DNA of 64,000 bases, from the NCBI RefSeq assembly GCF_000701465.1, contig NZ_JNIY01000004.1:62001-126000 (forward strand). The letters are read 5' to 3'. Each line of letters begins with the position of its first letter. Position 1 is the stretch's first letter. Positions 10,009-18,763 of this stretch are shown piece by piece. A program made the position numbers and the translations under genes. Under the pieces are notes generated by a model. It did no database searches and was not told the DNA's origin. It saw only the letters and a list, made by a program, of their open reading frames with translations. This DNA is from Paraoerskovia marina DSM 21750. GTDB lineage: Bacteria; Actinomycetota; Actinomycetes; Actinomycetales; Cellulomonadaceae.

Positions 10009-11007
10009 GTGACCGGTCAGGACTGGATCGAGAAAGACTTCTACGCAGCGCTCGGTGTCCCGAAGGACGCCGACGACGCCGCGATCAAGAAGGCCTACCG
10101 CAAGCTTGCCCGCACGTATCACCCGGACCACAACCCGGGTGACGACAAGGCGGAGCAGAAGTTCAAGGAGATCGGCGAGGCCTACGCCGTCCTCTCCGAC
10201 AAGGAGCAGCGCCAGCAGTACGACGGCCTGCGCGCGATGGCCGGTGGCGGCCCTCGCTTCGCAGCAGGCGGCCCGGGCGGCTCCTCGGCCGGGTTCGAGG
10301 ACATGTTCGGCTCGATGTTCGGCGGCGGCGGGACGCGTCAGCGCTACTCGACGTCGGGTGGCGGCGCGGGCGCCGGCGGGTTCGAGGACATCCTCGGCTC
10401 GATGTTCGGCGGCGGCTACGGCGGCGGAGGCCAGGCCGGCTTCCGGCCGAACCCGGCGCAGAAGGGCCGTGACGTCCAGGCGTCGACGACGATCGACTTC
10501 CGCCAGGCGGTCGAGGGCACGACGCTCTCGCTGAACGTCAACGGCCGCAAGGTCAACGCGAAGTTCCCCGCCGGGGTCAAGGACGGGCAGAAGATCCGCC
10601 TGCGCGGCAAGGGCCAGCCCGGCACGGGCGGGGGCCCCGCCGGAGACCTCGACATCACCGTCTCGGTGACTCCGCACCCGGTCTTCACGATGGAGGGCCG
10701 GAACCTGCGGATGACGCTGCCGATCTCCTTCGTCGAGGCGGCGCTCGGCGCCACCGTGCAGGTCCCGACGTTCGACGGCGGCTCCGTCAAGCTGAAGATC
10801 CCGCACGGCACCTCGTCCGGCAAGGTGCTGCGCGTCAAGGGCCGTGGCGTCGTGACGCCGAAGGGCACGGGTGACATGCTCGTGACCGTGCAGGTCGCGG
10901 TTCCGCAGAAGCTGTCGAAGGACGCCAAGAAGGCGGTCGAGGCGCTCGCGCAGGCGACCGGCGACGAGGACGTCCGTGAGGGTCTGGCCGAGAGGGCCGG
11001 CAGCTAG
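10009..11007 (+). CDS. dnaJ: DnaJ-class co-chaperone lacking zinc finger
   Basis: A 332-residue Hsp40. The J domain occupies residues ~10-75 with the HPD motif ([10 protein letters not shown]), then a G/F region with two [24 protein letters not shown] repeats, then the C-terminal beta domains. There is no cysteine anywhere, so the CXXCXGXG zinc finger of classical DnaJ is absent and this is a type II (CbpA/DnaJ2-like) protein. GTG 10009 has AAAGGAGG at 9997-10004. It would stimulate DnaK ATPase. Confidence 0.95.
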   Translation: MTGQDWIEKDFYAALGVPKDADDAAIKKAYRKLARTYHPDHNPGDDKAEQKFKEIGEAYAVLSDKEQRQQYDGLRAMAGGGPRFAAGGPGGSSAGFEDMFGSMFGGGGTRQRYSTSGGGAGAGGFEDILGSMFGGGYGGGGQAGFRPNPAQKGRDVQASTTIDFRQAVEGTTLSLNVNGRKVNAKFPAGVKDGQKIRLRGKGQPGTGGGPAGDLDITVSVTPHPVFTMEGRNLRMTLPISFVEAALGATVQVPTFDGGSVKLKIPHGTSSGKVLRVKGRGVVTPKGTGDMLVTVQVAVPQKLSKDAKKAVEALAQATGDEDVREGLAERAGS

Positions 11008-11059
11008 CCACACGGAGGCAGGACAGAGGCGGGCGGAGGCCCGAGGAGGGAGCGACGTC

Positions 11060-11473
11060 GTGAGGATCGACCCGGACGCGCCGTTGCTGGCGATCTCGCA
11101 GGCGGCAGAGCTGGCGGGCATGCACGCCCAGACCCTGCGGCAGTACGACCGCCTCGGCCTCGTCTCGCCCCGCCGGACGGTGGGGCGCGGACGCCGGTAC
11201 TCCTACCGCGACGTCGAGCGTCTGCTCGAGGTGCAGCGGCTGAGCCAGGACGAGGGGATCAACCTCGCCGGCATCAAGCGGATCCTCGAGCTCGAGCGCC
11301 GCGTCGAGATCCTGGCCGCGCGGGTCGAGGCCCTGCACGCCCGTGTCGAGACGGGCACCCGCGTCTTCGCGACGGGGTCGAGCGGGGAGGCCGTCGCCGT
11401 GCCGCGCGGTCGGCGCGGTCGGCGCGAGGTGTCGTCGCGCTCGCTCGTGCTCTGGCGGCCTCCGCAGGAGTAG
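11060..11473 (+). CDS. hspR: HspR, MerR-family heat-shock repressor
   Basis: A 137-residue DNA-binding protein. The MerR helix-turn-helix reads AISQAAELAGMHAQTLRQYD followed by RLGLVSPRRTVGRGRRYS, then a coiled dimerisation helix and a basic tail. GTG 11060 is chosen from GAGGAGGG (11043-11050) 9 nt upstream; the open frame extends back into dnaJ but lacks support there. Known HspR proteins bind HAIR sites and need DnaK as co-repressor, matching the operators at 7245 and 7308. Confidence 0.95.
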   Translation: MRIDPDAPLLAISQAAELAGMHAQTLRQYDRLGLVSPRRTVGRGRRYSYRDVERLLEVQRLSQDEGINLAGIKRILELERRVEILAARVEALHARVETGTRVFATGSSGEAVAVPRGRRGRREVSSRSLVLWRPPQE

Positions 11474-11504
11474 GGCGCCACCGACGCACGACGGCGAGCC
11501 TCCG

Positions 11505-12254
11505 TTAGCGTCGAAGCTCGTCCAGGAGCGTCTCGGCCTCGGCGAGCGTCGCCGGGAGGGTGATGATGCTGATCCGCGGCGGACGACGCAGGACGGCACT
11601 GAGGTGCAGCCGCTCGGTGGCCGACTCGATCTCGCGGCGCGCCGCCTCGGCGATCGCCGCCGCCTCCGACGCCGGGACGAGGATCGCGTAGACCCCGTCA
11701 CCGATGGACGCGGCCGGGCCGACGGCCGACGCCGCGCGCAGCGCCTCCCCGACCCCCGCCTCGCGGCTGGCACGCTGCCAGAGCGCGACGTGACCGACGG
11801 CGACGTCCACGTGGACGAGGGACGACGTCGTCCCGGCGGCCAGGCCGAGAGCGGTGGCGTGGGCGTACGCCTCTCCGAGCCGGACACGGAGGTACTCCGC
11901 ACTGACGAGTCCCGACGCAGGGTCCCGGACGGCGTCGGACGCACCCGGCTCGATGGCGCCCTCGGCCCATCCCGTGCCCAGGGCGCGGAGGGTGAGGACG
12001 TCCGTCTCGGCGCCGACGGCGCGGTACAGGCACAGCAGGTCGTCGATCGCCTCGCCGATGCTCACGCCCGCGACGCCGCGTGCGGTGCCGAGGCGTTCGG
12101 CCGCCGCACTGGTGTCGCGGCCGTCGGCGAGCGCCTCGGCGAGTGCGTCGACGGCAGGGTGGTGCCAGTCCCCGGGGCGCAACCAGACGGTCGAGAGCGA
12201 CTGCCTGCGCCAGTGCTCCCGCACGCGCTCGGCGTCGCTGATTCGGTGCCCCAT
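11505..12254 (-). CDS. GGDEF-like domain protein, degenerate active site
   Basis: A 249-residue cytoplasmic protein. The second half resembles a diguanylate cyclase domain: DPASGLVSAEYLRVRLGEAY in place of DxLTGLxNRR, and IGDGVYAILVP where GGDEFAVLL would lie, so synthesis of c-di-GMP is unlikely. The first half is helical and unassigned. ATG 12254 is preferred over ATG 12266 because GGAG (12262-12265) lies 7 nt ahead. The gene is divergent from the sigma-factor fusion at 12438 and convergent with hspR. Confidence 0.75.
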   Translation of the reverse strand: MGHRISDAERVREHWRRQSLSTVWLRPGDWHHPAVDALAEALADGRDTSAAAERLGTARGVAGVSIGEAIDDLLCLYRAVGAETDVLTLRALGTGWAEGAIEPGASDAVRDPASGLVSAEYLRVRLGEAYAHATALGLAAGTTSSLVHVDVAVGHVALWQRASREAGVGEALRAASAVGPAASIGDGVYAILVPASEAAAIAEAARREIESATERLHLSAVLRRPPRISIITLPATLAEAETLLDELRR

Positions 12255-12364
12255 CGGGTTCTCCATACTGATGAGACGCACGAGAGTGCCGACTATGACG
12301 CAAGAACGCGACGCGATCTGCGCGGTACGCGCGGTTTTCCGCTCCGTCGTGGGGTGGAAGGGTG

Positions 12365-12393
12365 TTCCTGTCAGTTTCGCGACTGAGTATGGT
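12365..12393 (+). promoter_or_regulatory. Candidate promoter of the sigma-fusion gene
   Basis: TTCCTG (12365-12370) and TATGGT (12388-12393) are separated by 17 bp, 44 bp before ATG 12438. The assignment is by eye; an ECF-type autoregulatory promoter could also lie here. Confidence 0.35.
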
Positions 12394-12437
12394 AGGGGAG
12401 CGCCTGCTCTGGCGCGACCAAGACGACAGGTAGGCAG

Positions 12438-15400
12438 ATGACGCAGCTCGACACGACGGCGCCCGCCGACGCAGAGCTGATCGCCAGCACCCGAGGTGGC
12501 GACCAGGCTGCCTTCGGCGAACTCTATGCCCGCCACAGCGCCGCCGCGCTGGGGGTCGCGCGCCAGTACGTGCCGAACTCCGCCGATGCCGAGGACGTCG
12601 TCTCCGAGGCGTTCACCAAGGTGATGCTCGTCCTGCAGAAGGGTGAAGGCCCGGACACGGCGTTCAGGGCCTACCTCTTTACTGTTGTCCGCCGTCTTGC
12701 CTTCGACGCCAGCAAGGGGCGTGCGCGGACGCGGCCCACGGACGAGATCGAGACGTTCGAGTCCGCGATGGGTCCGCTCGCCTCCACCGAGGAGCCGATG
12801 CTCGAGGGGTTCGAGCGGACGACCGTGGCACGCGCGTTCGAGGGACTGCCCGAGCGGTGGCGGGCCGCGCTCTGGTACTCCGAGGTCGAGGCGATGAGCC
12901 CGGCGCAGTTCGCCCCGATGCTCGGCCTCAGCGCCAACGGGGCCGCGGCGCTGACGTATCGCGCTCGTGAGGGGCTGCGTCAGGCCTACCTCCAGCAGCA
13001 CCTGAGCGAGCCCCCCGGCGATGCCTGCGCGGCGACCGGGGACCTGCTCGGTGCGTACGCGCGTGGAGGTCTGTCGGCGCGGGAGACCGCCAAGGTCGAC
13101 GCGCACCTGGAGACGTGCGGCGGCTGTCAGGACCTGGTCGTCGAGCTCGGCGACGTCGCGCACGGCATGCGCGGGATCGTTGCACCCCTGGTCCTCGGGC
13201 TCGGAGCGCTCGGCCTGGTCGGGGCGCCGCTCCCGGTCGGCGGTGCGGTCGCAGGAGCCGTCGCGGCAGGTGCTGCCGCCGGTACGGCTGGTGCTGCAGG
13301 GTCCACCGGGAGCGGTTCCGCGGGCGGCACGGGCAGTGCCACGGGTGCCGGTGGCGCTGCGGCGGGCGGCGGTGCTGCGGGCGGAGCAGCTGCCGGCGCC
13401 GGTACCTTCGCGGGTCTCGCGGCGGCGATCAGCGGGGCGCCCCTGGTGGCTGCCGCGATCGGCGTCGGGATCCTCGCGGTCGCGGGACTCGCTATCGCGG
13501 CAGCCACGGGCAACCTCTTCGGGGGTGGGGACGACACGTTCGTCGCGCAGAGCGACGAGAGCACGGCCGACGCGGACTCCGGCACCGGTGCTGCGACTGA
13601 CTCGGACGACCCCGCGACGTCGGACGACGCGGCGACCGATCCCGACGACGCGGCGACGGACGCCACGGAGCCCGACGCGACGTCGCCCTCGAACGTTCCC
13701 GTGGTCGACGGGTCAGCGGAGCCGCTCGACTCGGACGGTTCGGGCGCCTTGGACCCTGAGGGTCCGTCGGGGTCGTCCGACGCAGCGACTCCTGCCGGCG
13801 GCACCGGATCCGGGACGACGCCCGACACCGACGGCGAACCCGACGTCGATCCGGCCCCGGCGCCGGATCCGGCGGTCGAACCCACGACGGACCCGACGAC
13901 AGAACCTACGACGGACCCGACAACAGAACCCACGACGGACCCGACGACCGATCCCGTCGCACCGGCGAGCCTCGCGGTGTCGTTCACGCCGCCGACCCAG
14001 CTCACGGCCCGCACTCCCACCGACATCGTGATCGACACCGTGAACTCCGGGGGCACCGCGGCGAGCGCGGTGATGCTCGAGGTCGGGCTCCCGGACGGGG
14101 TCGACCTGCTGGGCGCCACCTCGAGTGCCGGGACCGCTCTCGGTGTCCCGGTCCTCACCGACGCCGACCTGCGCTGCGGCGAGCCCGGCGGGGACGACGG
14201 ACGTACCGTCACCTGCCGCATCGGCACGGTGGACGCCCACACGTCGGTGTCGGTGGCACTCCGGATCCAGGCCACGCGTGCCGGGACGTACGAGTTCCGC
14301 GCCGCGTACTGGGGCGACGGCCTCGACCGTCGCGACCACCACTTCGACCCGATCTCGGCGGGATACTGGGGGGCCGACGTTTCCGGCGCGTTCTCGTCGC
14401 CGACCGTGGCCCTGCAGAACCCGGGCACCGTCGGGGTTCCGCTGTCGGTGGAGAGCACGGGCGACCGGCCGGTCGAGAACGTCGCGGTGGACGTCGACGT
14501 GCCGGACGGCCTGCGCGTCGTCGGCGGTGACGGCGCCTGGGACTGCGAGTCGGGCACGGAGGCCGTCACCTGCACCGCGGACGGCACCGTCGAACCGGGC
14601 GAGAGCCAGCGCGGTGACGTCCTGCTCGCGAGCGTCGCGGGCGGAGCGACGGCGCCCGCCGGGTTCACCCGGATCGCCGGGTCCGTGACCGCCGAGCAGG
14701 CCGACGGGTCGCGCAGCGGGGCCGTCGTCACCGATGCGGCCGACGGCGCGTACGTGGCGGTCGAGGAGCCCTGGAGTCGCGTCGACGTCGAGTACGCGAC
14801 CGCGTGCACCGACGCGGGTGTCAGCCTGGGAGCGACGGTCCGGTCGACACTGTCCGCAGACCTCGCCGCGCATCTGCAGTACGACCTCGAGGGGAGCGAC
14901 GCCCGGACGAGTCGCCCAGTCACGGTCGAGGGAGGATCGTCGGCCGAGCTGACGTTCCAGCCGGACGGTGTCTACGACGGCGGAGCAGTCACCGCGGTGG
15001 TCGTGGCCGAGATCGCGGGGAGCTCCGTCGAGCACACGCTCGCCGAGCACTCCGTCGCGGCGTGCCCGAGCCCCGAGCCCACGACGGATCCCACGACGGA
15101 TCCCACGACCGACCCGACGACCGATCCGACGACGGATCCCACGACGGACCCCACGACCGATCCGACGACGGACCCGACGACCGATCCGACCACGGACCCG
15201 ACGACCGATCCGACCACGGACCCGACGACCGATCCGACCACGGACCCGACGACGGACCCGACGACTGATCCCACGACGGATCCGACCACGGACCCGACGA
15301 CGGACCCGACGACTGATCCCACGACGGATCCGACCACGGACCCGACCACGGATCCCACGACCGATCCGACCACGGATCCCACGACCGATCCGACCACGGA

Positions 15401-17312
15401 TCCCACGACCGATCCGACCACGGACCCCACGACCGATCCGACCACGGATCCCACGACCGATCCGACCACGGACCCGACCACGGATCCCACGACCGATCCG
15501 ACGACGGACCCGACGACGGATCCCACCACCGACGCGGCGCTCGAGGTCCTGGTGGCCGCGCCGTCGGAGATGGCGAACCCCGGGTCGGCAGCCGTCGACC
15601 TCAGCCTGGCCAACGTCGGCGAGGTCGCTCTCGACGGTGCGGCCGTCGACGTCACCCTGCCGGCCGGGCTGCGACTCGTCGGAGGTTCGCGTGCCTGGGA
15701 CTGCATCGCGCGCGGAGATGCGGTGACGTGCCAGACCCGGGGTGACCTGGGGCCGGGCGACTCGGTCGAGGGGACGTTCACCGTCGCCTCTGTCGCCGAC
15801 CCGTCGGGGGCGCCCGTGCTCGGCGCGGGGGTCGTGCAGATCGGCGTCACCGCATCCGCGCTCGAGGGAGCCGCGACGGACGACGACTCGACCGATCTGG
15901 CGATCGCCGAGCCCTGGAGCGGACTTGGTCTCGGTGCGGTCGAGGCCCGGTGCACCGACGGAACGGCGTCCCTGATCACGGATCTCGTGTCCACGACGGA
16001 CGTCGACGGCACGGCCACTCTCGCCTTCACTCCCGCGGATCGCGCCTCGCGCGACGGCGACACCGTCGCGTTCAGCGGCACGGCAGGCGCGGGCTCGGAG
16101 GAGGCCGTCCGCCTGACGCTCAACGAAGGGGCCGGGCACCCGGCCGGGGACGTCGCCGTCCGGACCGAGATCGAGGTTGCGGACCAGGTGTTCACCCTGA
16201 CCTCGCCGGTCGGGTCCGTCGAGGCGGCCGACTGCGCCACGGGCGCGCTCGTGGAGGTCGGGGACGTGCTGGCGTCCGAGGACCCCGCCACCGGGAACCT
16301 GACGCTCTCGACGGTGGTGACGAACGTCAGCGGGTTCCAGGTCGGCGTCGAGCCGCGCCTGGGCGACGTGACCCTCGACGGGTTCGTGCTCGAGCCGGGG
16401 GAGTCGCGCGACGTCGTCCGTGCGACGGGAAGCTCCGCCGCACCCGGCGCGCTGACGCTCTCGACCTGGTGGGTGGACGCACAGGGCGACACCGGCGAGC
16501 CGACGGACGCGGAGTATGTGACCGGCGATCTGGGACTCTCGGACTGGTCGACGACCGCGAGCGTGACCGCTCAGTGCGGGCGCGAGGGCGTCATCTACGT
16601 CGGGGAGCTCCGCAACGACTCGACGCGGACGATGGCGACGCGCATGACCATGCACTACCCGGGGGCCGACTACGTGCAGTCGGCGAACGCCGAGACGCTT
16701 CGACCCGGCGAGTCGGGCACGTTCACCATCGAGACGCCGCTGCGCGCGTCGGAGGAACGTTGGGTGTCGTTCCGCCTGAACCGCACTGCCCTCGGAGGCG
16801 GCGGGAGCACGGCGTCCGCCGAGGCCCCGGCGATCGAGTGCCGCACGTTCTCCCCGACGGCCGAACTGACGGTCGGCGACCGACCCGCCCCCGAACCGGT
16901 CGGTGTCCGCCTCGTCGATGTCTCGGTGACGATCGACAACTCAGCCTCTGTCGGGGAGGCCGGACAGTTCACGATCAGTGGCGGGTCCGCGCGCCCGATG
17001 GACGTCACGGTCGCCGCCGGCGAGATCGGGGCCTTCTCGGTCGGGAAGGTCGGAACCGAGGGAACCGTCGTGACCGTCACCGGGACCGACGGGTCGGAGA
17101 CCTGGGAGTCTGGGGACCTCGTCCTCGAACCGTGGACCCCGCAGTGCGCCGACGCGTGGACGTTCCGCTTTTGGGACGAGTTCGGGTACGAGGAAGGAGA
17201 CCTGGTGTCTCATCGGGGAGCCAACTACGAACTCCTCACGTCGGGACTGGGCTTCCTCTCCCCGAGTCCCTGGTTGCCCTGGGTGTGGGAGAAGATCGAG
17301 ACGTGCTCCTGA
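12438..17312 (+). CDS. Membrane-tethered ECF sigma factor fused to zinc anti-sigma domain, PTTD stalk, ectodomains and CBM-like C-terminus
   Basis: A 1,624-residue multidomain protein. Residues ~1-190 are an ECF sigma factor: region 2 with AFGELYARHSAAALGVARQY and the DAEDVVSEAFTKV motif, region 4 with LPERWRAALWYSEVEAMSP and LGLSANGAAALTYRAREGLR. Residues 197-230 are a zf-HC2 anti-sigma domain (Cys197, His223-x3-Cys227-x2-Cys230). A hydrophobic stretch (~246-288), Gly/Ala linker and a second membrane span (~335-358) follow. Outside are an acidic Asp/Thr linker, PTTD/PTTE repeats (482-505), beta-rich CARDB/DUF11-like domains, 38 PTTD units (881-1032), more such domains and a final module (~1568-1624) like CBM5/12 with paired Cys. 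Inference: an extracellular polysaccharide sensor coupled to its own sigma factor, perhaps released by proteolysis. Confidence 0.88.
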   Translation: MTQLDTTAPADAELIASTRGGDQAAFGELYARHSAAALGVARQYVPNSADAEDVVSEAFTKVMLVLQKGEGPDTAFRAYLFTVVRRLAFDASKGRARTRPTDEIETFESAMGPLASTEEPMLEGFERTTVARAFEGLPERWRAALWYSEVEAMSPAQFAPMLGLSANGAAALTYRAREGLRQAYLQQHLSEPPGDACAATGDLLGAYARGGLSARETAKVDAHLETCGGCQDLVVELGDVAHGMRGIVAPLVLGLGALGLVGAPLPVGGAVAGAVAAGAAAGTAGAAGSTGSGSAGGTGSATGAGGAAAGGGAAGGAAAGAGTFAGLAAAISGAPLVAAAIGVGILAVAGLAIAAATGNLFGGGDDTFVAQSDESTADADSGTGAATDSDDPATSDDAATDPDDAATDATEPDATSPSNVPVVDGSAEPLDSDGSGALDPEGPSGSSDAATPAGGTGSGTTPDTDGEPDVDPAPAPDPAVEPTTDPTTEPTTDPTTEPTTDPTTDPVAPASLAVSFTPPTQLTARTPTDIVIDTVNSGGTAASAVMLEVGLPDGVDLLGATSSAGTALGVPVLTDADLRCGEPGGDDGRTVTCRIGTVDAHTSVSVALRIQATRAGTYEFRAAYWGDGLDRRDHHFDPISAGYWGADVSGAFSSPTVALQNPGTVGVPLSVESTGDRPVENVAVDVDVPDGLRVVGGDGAWDCESGTEAVTCTADGTVEPGESQRGDVLLASVAGGATAPAGFTRIAGSVTAEQADGSRSGAVVTDAADGAYVAVEEPWSRVDVEYATACTDAGVSLGATVRSTLSADLAAHLQYDLEGSDARTSRPVTVEGGSSAELTFQPDGVYDGGAVTAVVVAEIAGSSVEHTLAEHSVAACPSPEPTTDPTTDPTTDPTTDPTTDPTTDPTTDPTTDPTTDPTTDPTTDPTTDPTTDPTTDPTTDPTTDPTTDPTTDPTTDPTTDPTTDPTTDPTTDPTTDPTTDPTTDPTTDPTTDPTTDPTTDPTTDPTTDPTTDPTTDPTTDPTTDPTTDPTTDAALEVLVAAPSEMANPGSAAVDLSLANVGEVALDGAAVDVTLPAGLRLVGGSRAWDCIARGDAVTCQTRGDLGPGDSVEGTFTVASVADPSGAPVLGAGVVQIGVTASALEGAATDDDSTDLAIAEPWSGLGLGAVEARCTDGTASLITDLVSTTDVDGTATLAFTPADRASRDGDTVAFSGTAGAGSEEAVRLTLNEGAGHPAGDVAVRTEIEVADQVFTLTSPVGSVEAADCATGALVEVGDVLASEDPATGNLTLSTVVTNVSGFQVGVEPRLGDVTLDGFVLEPGESRDVVRATGSSAAPGALTLSTWWVDAQGDTGEPTDAEYVTGDLGLSDWSTTASVTAQCGREGVIYVGELRNDSTRTMATRMTMHYPGADYVQSANAETLRPGESGTFTIETPLRASEERWVSFRLNRTALGGGGSTASAEAPAIECRTFSPTAELTVGDRPAPEPVGVRLVDVSVTIDNSASVGEAGQFTISGGSARPMDVTVAAGEIGAFSVGKVGTEGTVVTVTGTDGSETWESGDLVLEPWTPQCADAWTFRFWDEFGYEEGDLVSHRGANYELLTSGLGFLSPSPWLPWVWEKIETCS
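13881..13952 (+). repeat. Short 12-bp tandem repeat, six PTTD/PTTE units
   Basis: Six 12-bp codon units encode PTTD or PTTE before the first ectodomain. They appear to be a small relative of the large array at 15078. Confidence 0.85.
15078..15533 (+). repeat. Minisatellite of 38 in-frame 12-bp units encoding PTTD
   Basis: Exactly 456 bp of CC(C/G)AC(G/C)AC(G/C)GA(T/C) units encode residues 881-1032. Third-position variants recur in blocks, which suggests expansion by unequal recombination or slippage. The product is an extended Pro/Thr/Asp spacer lifting the distal domains away from the membrane; Thr residues could be O-mannosylated as in other actinobacteria. Confidence 0.97.
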
Positions 17313-17382
17313 CGGTCGTCGCGGCGTTCGCCAGAGCCGGCGCACGACGCGGGGGAGGAGCGCCGGGCGCGACGGCCGCGCG

Positions 17383-18060
17383 TCAGCTCGGGTTGGCGAT
17401 CCGGTAGACCGCGTCGTCGATCCGCACGTCGCCGCCGGTGAGCTCCAGGGTCTTGCCCTCGGTCCCGGGGACGTGCAGGATCTCGCCGATGGTCACCGCG
17501 ACGTCGTCGCGCGTCACGTCACCGCGCTCGACGCTCTCGGCGAGCGTGACCTTTCCGGTCCCGGTCTCGTCGGTGAGTCGACCCGGGCGGAGGATCGTGA
17601 GGTCGAGGGTGTCGCGCGCGACGAGGTCGGACTCGGCCGCCGCCTTGGCGCGCAGGTACGCGACGAAGGTCTCGTCGGCGCCGTCGGGAGTCTTGCCCCC
17701 GCGGACGGAGTCGACCCCCATCGAGGAGACGAGCAGGTAGCGACGGACTCCGGCGATCTCGCAGGCGTCGGCCAGCAGCACGGCACCGGCCCGGTCCACG
17801 GTGTCCTTGCGGGCGATCGTGCTGCCCGGCCCGGCACCGGCGGCAAAGACGACGGCGTCGGCGTCCTTCAGCGCGTGGGCGATCTCGGCGGCGTCGTCCT
17901 GCTCGAGGTCGAGCATGGCGACGGTGGCGCCGAGGTCGGTGACGTCGAGGATCTGTGAGGCGGAGCGGACGAGGCTGACGACGGCGTCGCCGCGTTCGAT
18001 CAGTGCTTGTGTGAGGCGGAGGCCGATCTGCCCGTGGCCTCCGGCGATGACGATGCGCAT
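17383..18060 (-). CDS. NAD(P)-binding SDR-like protein (NmrA/YwnB-type)
   Basis: A 225-residue atypical short-chain dehydrogenase. It starts with the dinucleotide motif VIAGGHGQIGLRL and has LLVSSMGVDS at the catalytic strand and YLRAKAAAE in place of YxxxK. Length and motifs fit NAD(P)H-dependent oxidoreductases or sugar-nucleotide-epimerase relatives. It lies 9 nt after the winged-helix gene. TAGTTT (18067-18072) sits 6 nt before the ATG and overlaps the previous gene's stop codon, so it may have its own leaderless transcript. Substrate unknown. Confidence 0.82.
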   Translation of the reverse strand: MRIVIAGGHGQIGLRLTQALIERGDAVVSLVRSASQILDVTDLGATVAMLDLEQDDAAEIAHALKDADAVVFAAGAGPGSTIARKDTVDRAGAVLLADACEIAGVRRYLLVSSMGVDSVRGGKTPDGADETFVAYLRAKAAAESDLVARDTLDLTILRPGRLTDETGTGKVTLAESVERGDVTRDDVAVTIGEILHVPGTEGKTLELTGGDVRIDDAVYRIANPS

Positions 18061-18066
18061 GTGCAG

Positions 18067-18072
18067 AAACTA
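18067..18072 (-). promoter_or_regulatory. -10 box TAGTTT, leaderless start of SDR gene
   Basis: Six nt before ATG 18060; it contains the TAG stop of the winged-helix gene. Confidence 0.5.
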
Positions 18073-18498
18073 TCCGCGCAGGCGTGTCCCCGCGCGGTGA
18101 GGGATGCCGCCGTGGTGAGCGGCACGTCCGGTCCCTCGAACGACCTGGACGTCGGGCCCGAGCCCGTAGCCGACGCCGCGGACCGTGCGGACGGCGTCGA
18201 GGCCGAGCTTGGTGCGGAGTCGGCCGACGTGGACGTCGACCGTCCGGGTGCCGGCGCGGAGCCGCTCGCCGCGCCAGACGGTCGCGAGCAGGTCGTCGCG
18301 GCTGGCGACACGGCCGGGGGCCGCGGACAGGAAGTTGAGCAGGTCGACCTCGCGCTGCGTGAGGGGGTGCTCGACGCCGTCGACGGTCGCGATCCGCTCG
18401 TCCACGGCGATGCGGACGAGGGGGATGCCGATCGACGCGAGGCGGTCGAGGAAGTCCTGGTGGCTGATGCGCGGGGTGACAGGGGCAAGCGTGGTCAT
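18070..18498 (-). CDS. Stand-alone winged-helix (OmpR/PhoB C-terminal type) DNA-binding protein
   Basis: A 142-residue protein with no receiver domain. Residues ~45-125 form a Trans_reg_C winged helix: EHPLTQREVDLLNFLSAAPG, ASRDDLLATVWRGERLRAGT, VDVHVGRLRTKLG and VRGVGYGLGP. ATG 18498 is taken because CGGAGA lies ~6 nt upstream; the open frame continues 30 nt further. Without a phosphoacceptor, control must come from another signal or from expression level. It precedes the SDR gene, a likely target. Confidence 0.85.
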   Translation of the reverse strand: MTTLAPVTPRISHQDFLDRLASIGIPLVRIAVDERIATVDGVEHPLTQREVDLLNFLSAAPGRVASRDDLLATVWRGERLRAGTRTVDVHVGRLRTKLGLDAVRTVRGVGYGLGPDVQVVRGTGRAAHHGGIPHRAGTRLRG

Positions 18499-18763
18499 GA
18501 TGTCTCCGTTGGGGGGTCGCGAGCGCACGGTGGGCTCGGCGGTGCCGACGGCTGGCGTCGGCGGGGTCAGGGCTGGGTCAGGCCTGACAACAGAGACACA
18601 TACACATCGAGGGCAGCGCGACGGGGCGCGCTGTGCTCCGATGTGTGGTCATGAGGGCAGCATGCCACCACGAGACGGCATCTGCCAAGGGGTGAACGCG
18701 AACTCGTCCGAGATTCGAAACTTCCCGCTCGAATGCTTCGGAATGCCCGAAAGGGCGGGCGGG

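Noticed and set aside
15078-15533. Regular repeats that could suggest a CRISPR array
   Set aside because: Units are contiguous 12-mers without spacers, fully in frame and encoding PTTD.
13713-16655. Very long minus-strand open frames opposite the sigma fusion, including a VGSVVGS repeat protein
   Set aside because: They are mirror translations of the PTTD repeat and GC-biased codons; no start signals and no protein families.
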